Origin: Actinomycetes bacterium
Lineage (GTDB): Bacteria > Actinomycetota > Actinomycetes > Mycobacteriales > Mycobacteriaceae
Reading direction: 5' to 3'
DNA length: 8,427 nucleotides
NCBI GenBank assembly: GCA_023417985.1
Contig: JAEZDV010000352.1
Location: 1-8,427 of the forward strand
The translations under genes were made by a program, and so were the position numbers. A model generated the notes under the pieces. The model worked only from the letters and a program-made list of their open reading frames with translations, was not told where the DNA came from and searched no databases. Shown one piece after another: positions 7,722 to 8,427 of this stretch. How positions within the stretch are numbered: position 1 is the stretch's first letter; the number at the start of each line of letters is the position of its first letter.

Positions 7722-7867
7722 GCGGTTCGGACCCTCCGTGACGATCGATGGGTGCGGACGACAAACCGTCCGGCAACGGGAAATTGTGGTGTGCGGCGGT
7801 GCCCACCTGCAGGACCCGCCGCCGCGGCTTTCCCCTTCCGGCGCTGTCGGAGAGGGGTTGCACGCAC
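7722..7867 (-). promoter_or_regulatory. Structured 5' leader of guaB2
   Basis: If transcription starts near 7867 the leader is about 146 bases and contains three hairpins: CCCCT/AGGGG with CCG/CGG inside (7832-7857), GCGGCGG/CCGCCGC (7793-7799 with 7816-7822, 16-base loop), and CGGACG/CGTCCG (7755-7772, six-base loop). Near the ribosome site, CGGA/TCCG (7728-7738) flanks GGG of the Shine-Dalgarno GGAGGG. It does not match a purine riboswitch that I recognise. In GC-rich DNA some of these stems are expected by chance. Confidence 0.35.
7732..7737 (-). promoter_or_regulatory. Ribosome-binding site of guaB2
   Basis: GGAGGG lies ten bases before the ATG at 7721 and supports this start over upstream readings of the same frame. 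Confidence 0.6.
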
Positions 7868-7873
7868 GTGTCC

Positions 7874-7879
7874 ATGGTA
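7874..7879 (-). promoter_or_regulatory. Candidate -10 box of guaB2
   Basis: TACCAT on the minus strand is the only TANNNT hexamer I find in the stretch upstream of guaB2, placing the start near 7867. No TTGACA-like -35 is present at the right distance; the region is instead filled by a palindrome, so promoter use may depend on a regulator. Confidence 0.45.
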
Positions 7880-7882
7880 TCT

Positions 7883-7908
7883 GTTGGCCGGAGCCGTCCT
7901 CCGCCAAC
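7883..7908. promoter_or_regulatory. Palindrome over the guaB2 -35 region
   Basis: GTTGGC (7883-7888) and GCCAAC (7903-7908) are perfect inverted repeats 14 bases apart, with a nested CGGAG (7889-7893) and CTCCG (7899-7903). Relative to the predicted start it covers about -16 to -41, the position of a classical repressor operator. Confidence 0.45.
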
Positions 7909-7922
7909 CCTGGCACCCTGGC
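7907..7922. repeat. Tandem 8-bp duplication upstream of guaB2
   Basis: ACCCTGGC is repeated perfectly head-to-tail at 7907-7914 and 7915-7922, overlapping the edge of the palindrome by two bases and lying near -40 to -55 of the guaB2 start. It may be a regulator contact site or a small replication slip. Confidence 0.45.
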
Positions 7923-8007
7923 CTTTCCGGCGCAGATCGGATGCGGGATACGGTCGGGTTCCGGCGTGTCCGGGCCGTACCGCTGGCGCAGAACCCCTCG
8001 GGCTGCG

Positions 8008-8013
8008 TACCGT
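8008..8013 (+). promoter_or_regulatory. -10 box placed for leaderless transcription of the DUF5319 gene
   Basis: TACCGT fits TANNNT and ends six bases before the GTG at 8020. GGAG at 8014-8017 is only two bases from the start codon, too close to serve as a normal ribosome site, so leaderless translation is likely. No good -35 is visible. Confidence 0.45.
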
Positions 8014-8019
8014 GGAGTC

Positions 8020-8427
8020 GTGCGTGATCAGTTGCCCCCCGGGCTTCCCCCGGACCCGTTCGCAGGAGATCCCGACGATCCGTCCGCCGCTTTGGACGCG
8101 ATCGAGCCGGGACAGCCACTCGACCCTGCCGAGCGACTCGCGGTGGAAGAGGACCTCGCCGACCTCGCGGTCTACGAGGCATTGCTGGCCCCACGCGGGG
8201 TCCGCGGTCTCGTCGTCTGCTGTGAGGACTGCCACCAGGATCACTACCACGACTGGGACATGCTCCGCGCGAACCTTCTGCAGTTGCTCGTCGACGGCAC
8301 GGTGCGCCCGCACGAACCGGCGTTCGATCCCGCACCCGACGCATACGTCACCTGGGACTACTGCCGAGGGTATGCCGACGCCTCGATGAACGAGGCATTG
8401 CCGGTCGATCCCTACGGACGCGAACCC
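8020..8427 (+). CDS. DUF5319 family protein (Rv3412-like), 3' end missing
   Basis: From the GTG at 8020 there are 136 codons to the window edge without a stop. The protein opens with RDQLPPGLPPDPFAGDP, matching Rv3412 as I recall it from its first residues, which supports the start. It is acidic, probably cytosolic, without membrane segments. The most conserved-looking part is VVCCEDCHQDHYHDWDM (65-81), with Cys67, Cys68, Cys71, His72, His75 and His77, followed by TWDYCRGYAD with Cys115: a cluster that could bind a metal. No function is established to my knowledge. It is transcribed away from guaB2, and in mycobacteria the relative lies beside the sigD/anti-sigma D region, which makes a regulatory role imaginable but unproven. 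Rv3412 is of similar length, so very little should be missing. Confidence 0.9.
   Translation, partial: MRDQLPPGLPPDPFAGDPDDPSAALDAIEPGQPLDPAERLAVEEDLADLAVYEALLAPRGVRGLVVCCEDCHQDHYHDWDMLRANLLQLLVDGTVRPHEPAFDPAPDAYVTWDYCRGYADASMNEALPVDPYGREP

Noticed and set aside
7714..7806. Small minus-strand ORF (GTG 7806) ending just inside guaB2
   Set aside because: There is no properly spaced ribosome site, the frame is part of a longer open shadow of the divergent gene, and coupling to guaB2 is not needed because guaB2 has its own GGAGGG.
7722..7867. Guanine riboswitch upstream of guaB2
   Set aside because: I could not find the conserved loop sequences or three-way junction of a purine riboswitch; only generic GC-rich hairpins are seen.
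7722..7916. N-terminal extension of guaB2 by 65 residues
   Set aside because: The extra residues resemble no IMPDH N-terminus, a good ribosome site lies before ATG 7721, and the extension would run through the predicted transcription start.

Overview
The window looks like chromosomal core DNA from a high-GC actinobacterium, most likely Rhodococcus or a close mycolic-acid-containing relative. The evidence is strong G/C preference at third codon positions, frequent GTG and TTG starts, and a gene order and set of protein families recalled from the Mycobacterium tuberculosis Rv3409c-Rv3412 neighbourhood. The genus is inferred; no rRNA or tRNA is present to fix it.

Layout, from right to left because most genes lie on the minus strand. 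At the right edge a DUF5319 (Rv3412-like) gene begins on the plus strand and runs out of the window without a stop. Across a 298-bp divergent region lies guaB2 (IMP dehydrogenase with CBS domains, catalytic Cys319), then guaB3 (IMPDH-like paralogue lacking the loop cysteine), then a GMC-family FAD oxidoreductase of the ChoD/Rv3409c type carrying a ferredoxin-like four-cysteine motif, then guaA (GMP synthase). At the left edge is a CNNM/CorC-type membrane protein with CBS domains, annotated as hemolysin family; its C-terminus is cut off by the window edge.

GuaB2 and GuaA perform the two steps from IMP to GMP, so the locus is a guanine-nucleotide biosynthesis cluster. GuaB3 is a paralogue of uncertain activity. 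The GMC oxidoreductase has no obvious role in purine synthesis but sits inside the cluster.

The gaps hold most of the regulatory signal. The guaB2 leader is long and rich in hairpins, and a palindrome and a tandem 8-mer cover its promoter. The guaB3-choD gap has a 13-bp direct repeat over a good promoter candidate. The choD-guaA gap has a strong GC hairpin followed by a TANNNT box placed for leaderless transcription of guaA. The same leaderless spacing (TANNNT, six bases, GTG) recurs in front of the DUF5319 gene and at an alternative choD start. No mobile element, CRISPR array, tRNA, rRNA or prophage signature is visible. No gene-free stretch exceeds 300 bases; the longest is the 298-bp divergent region.
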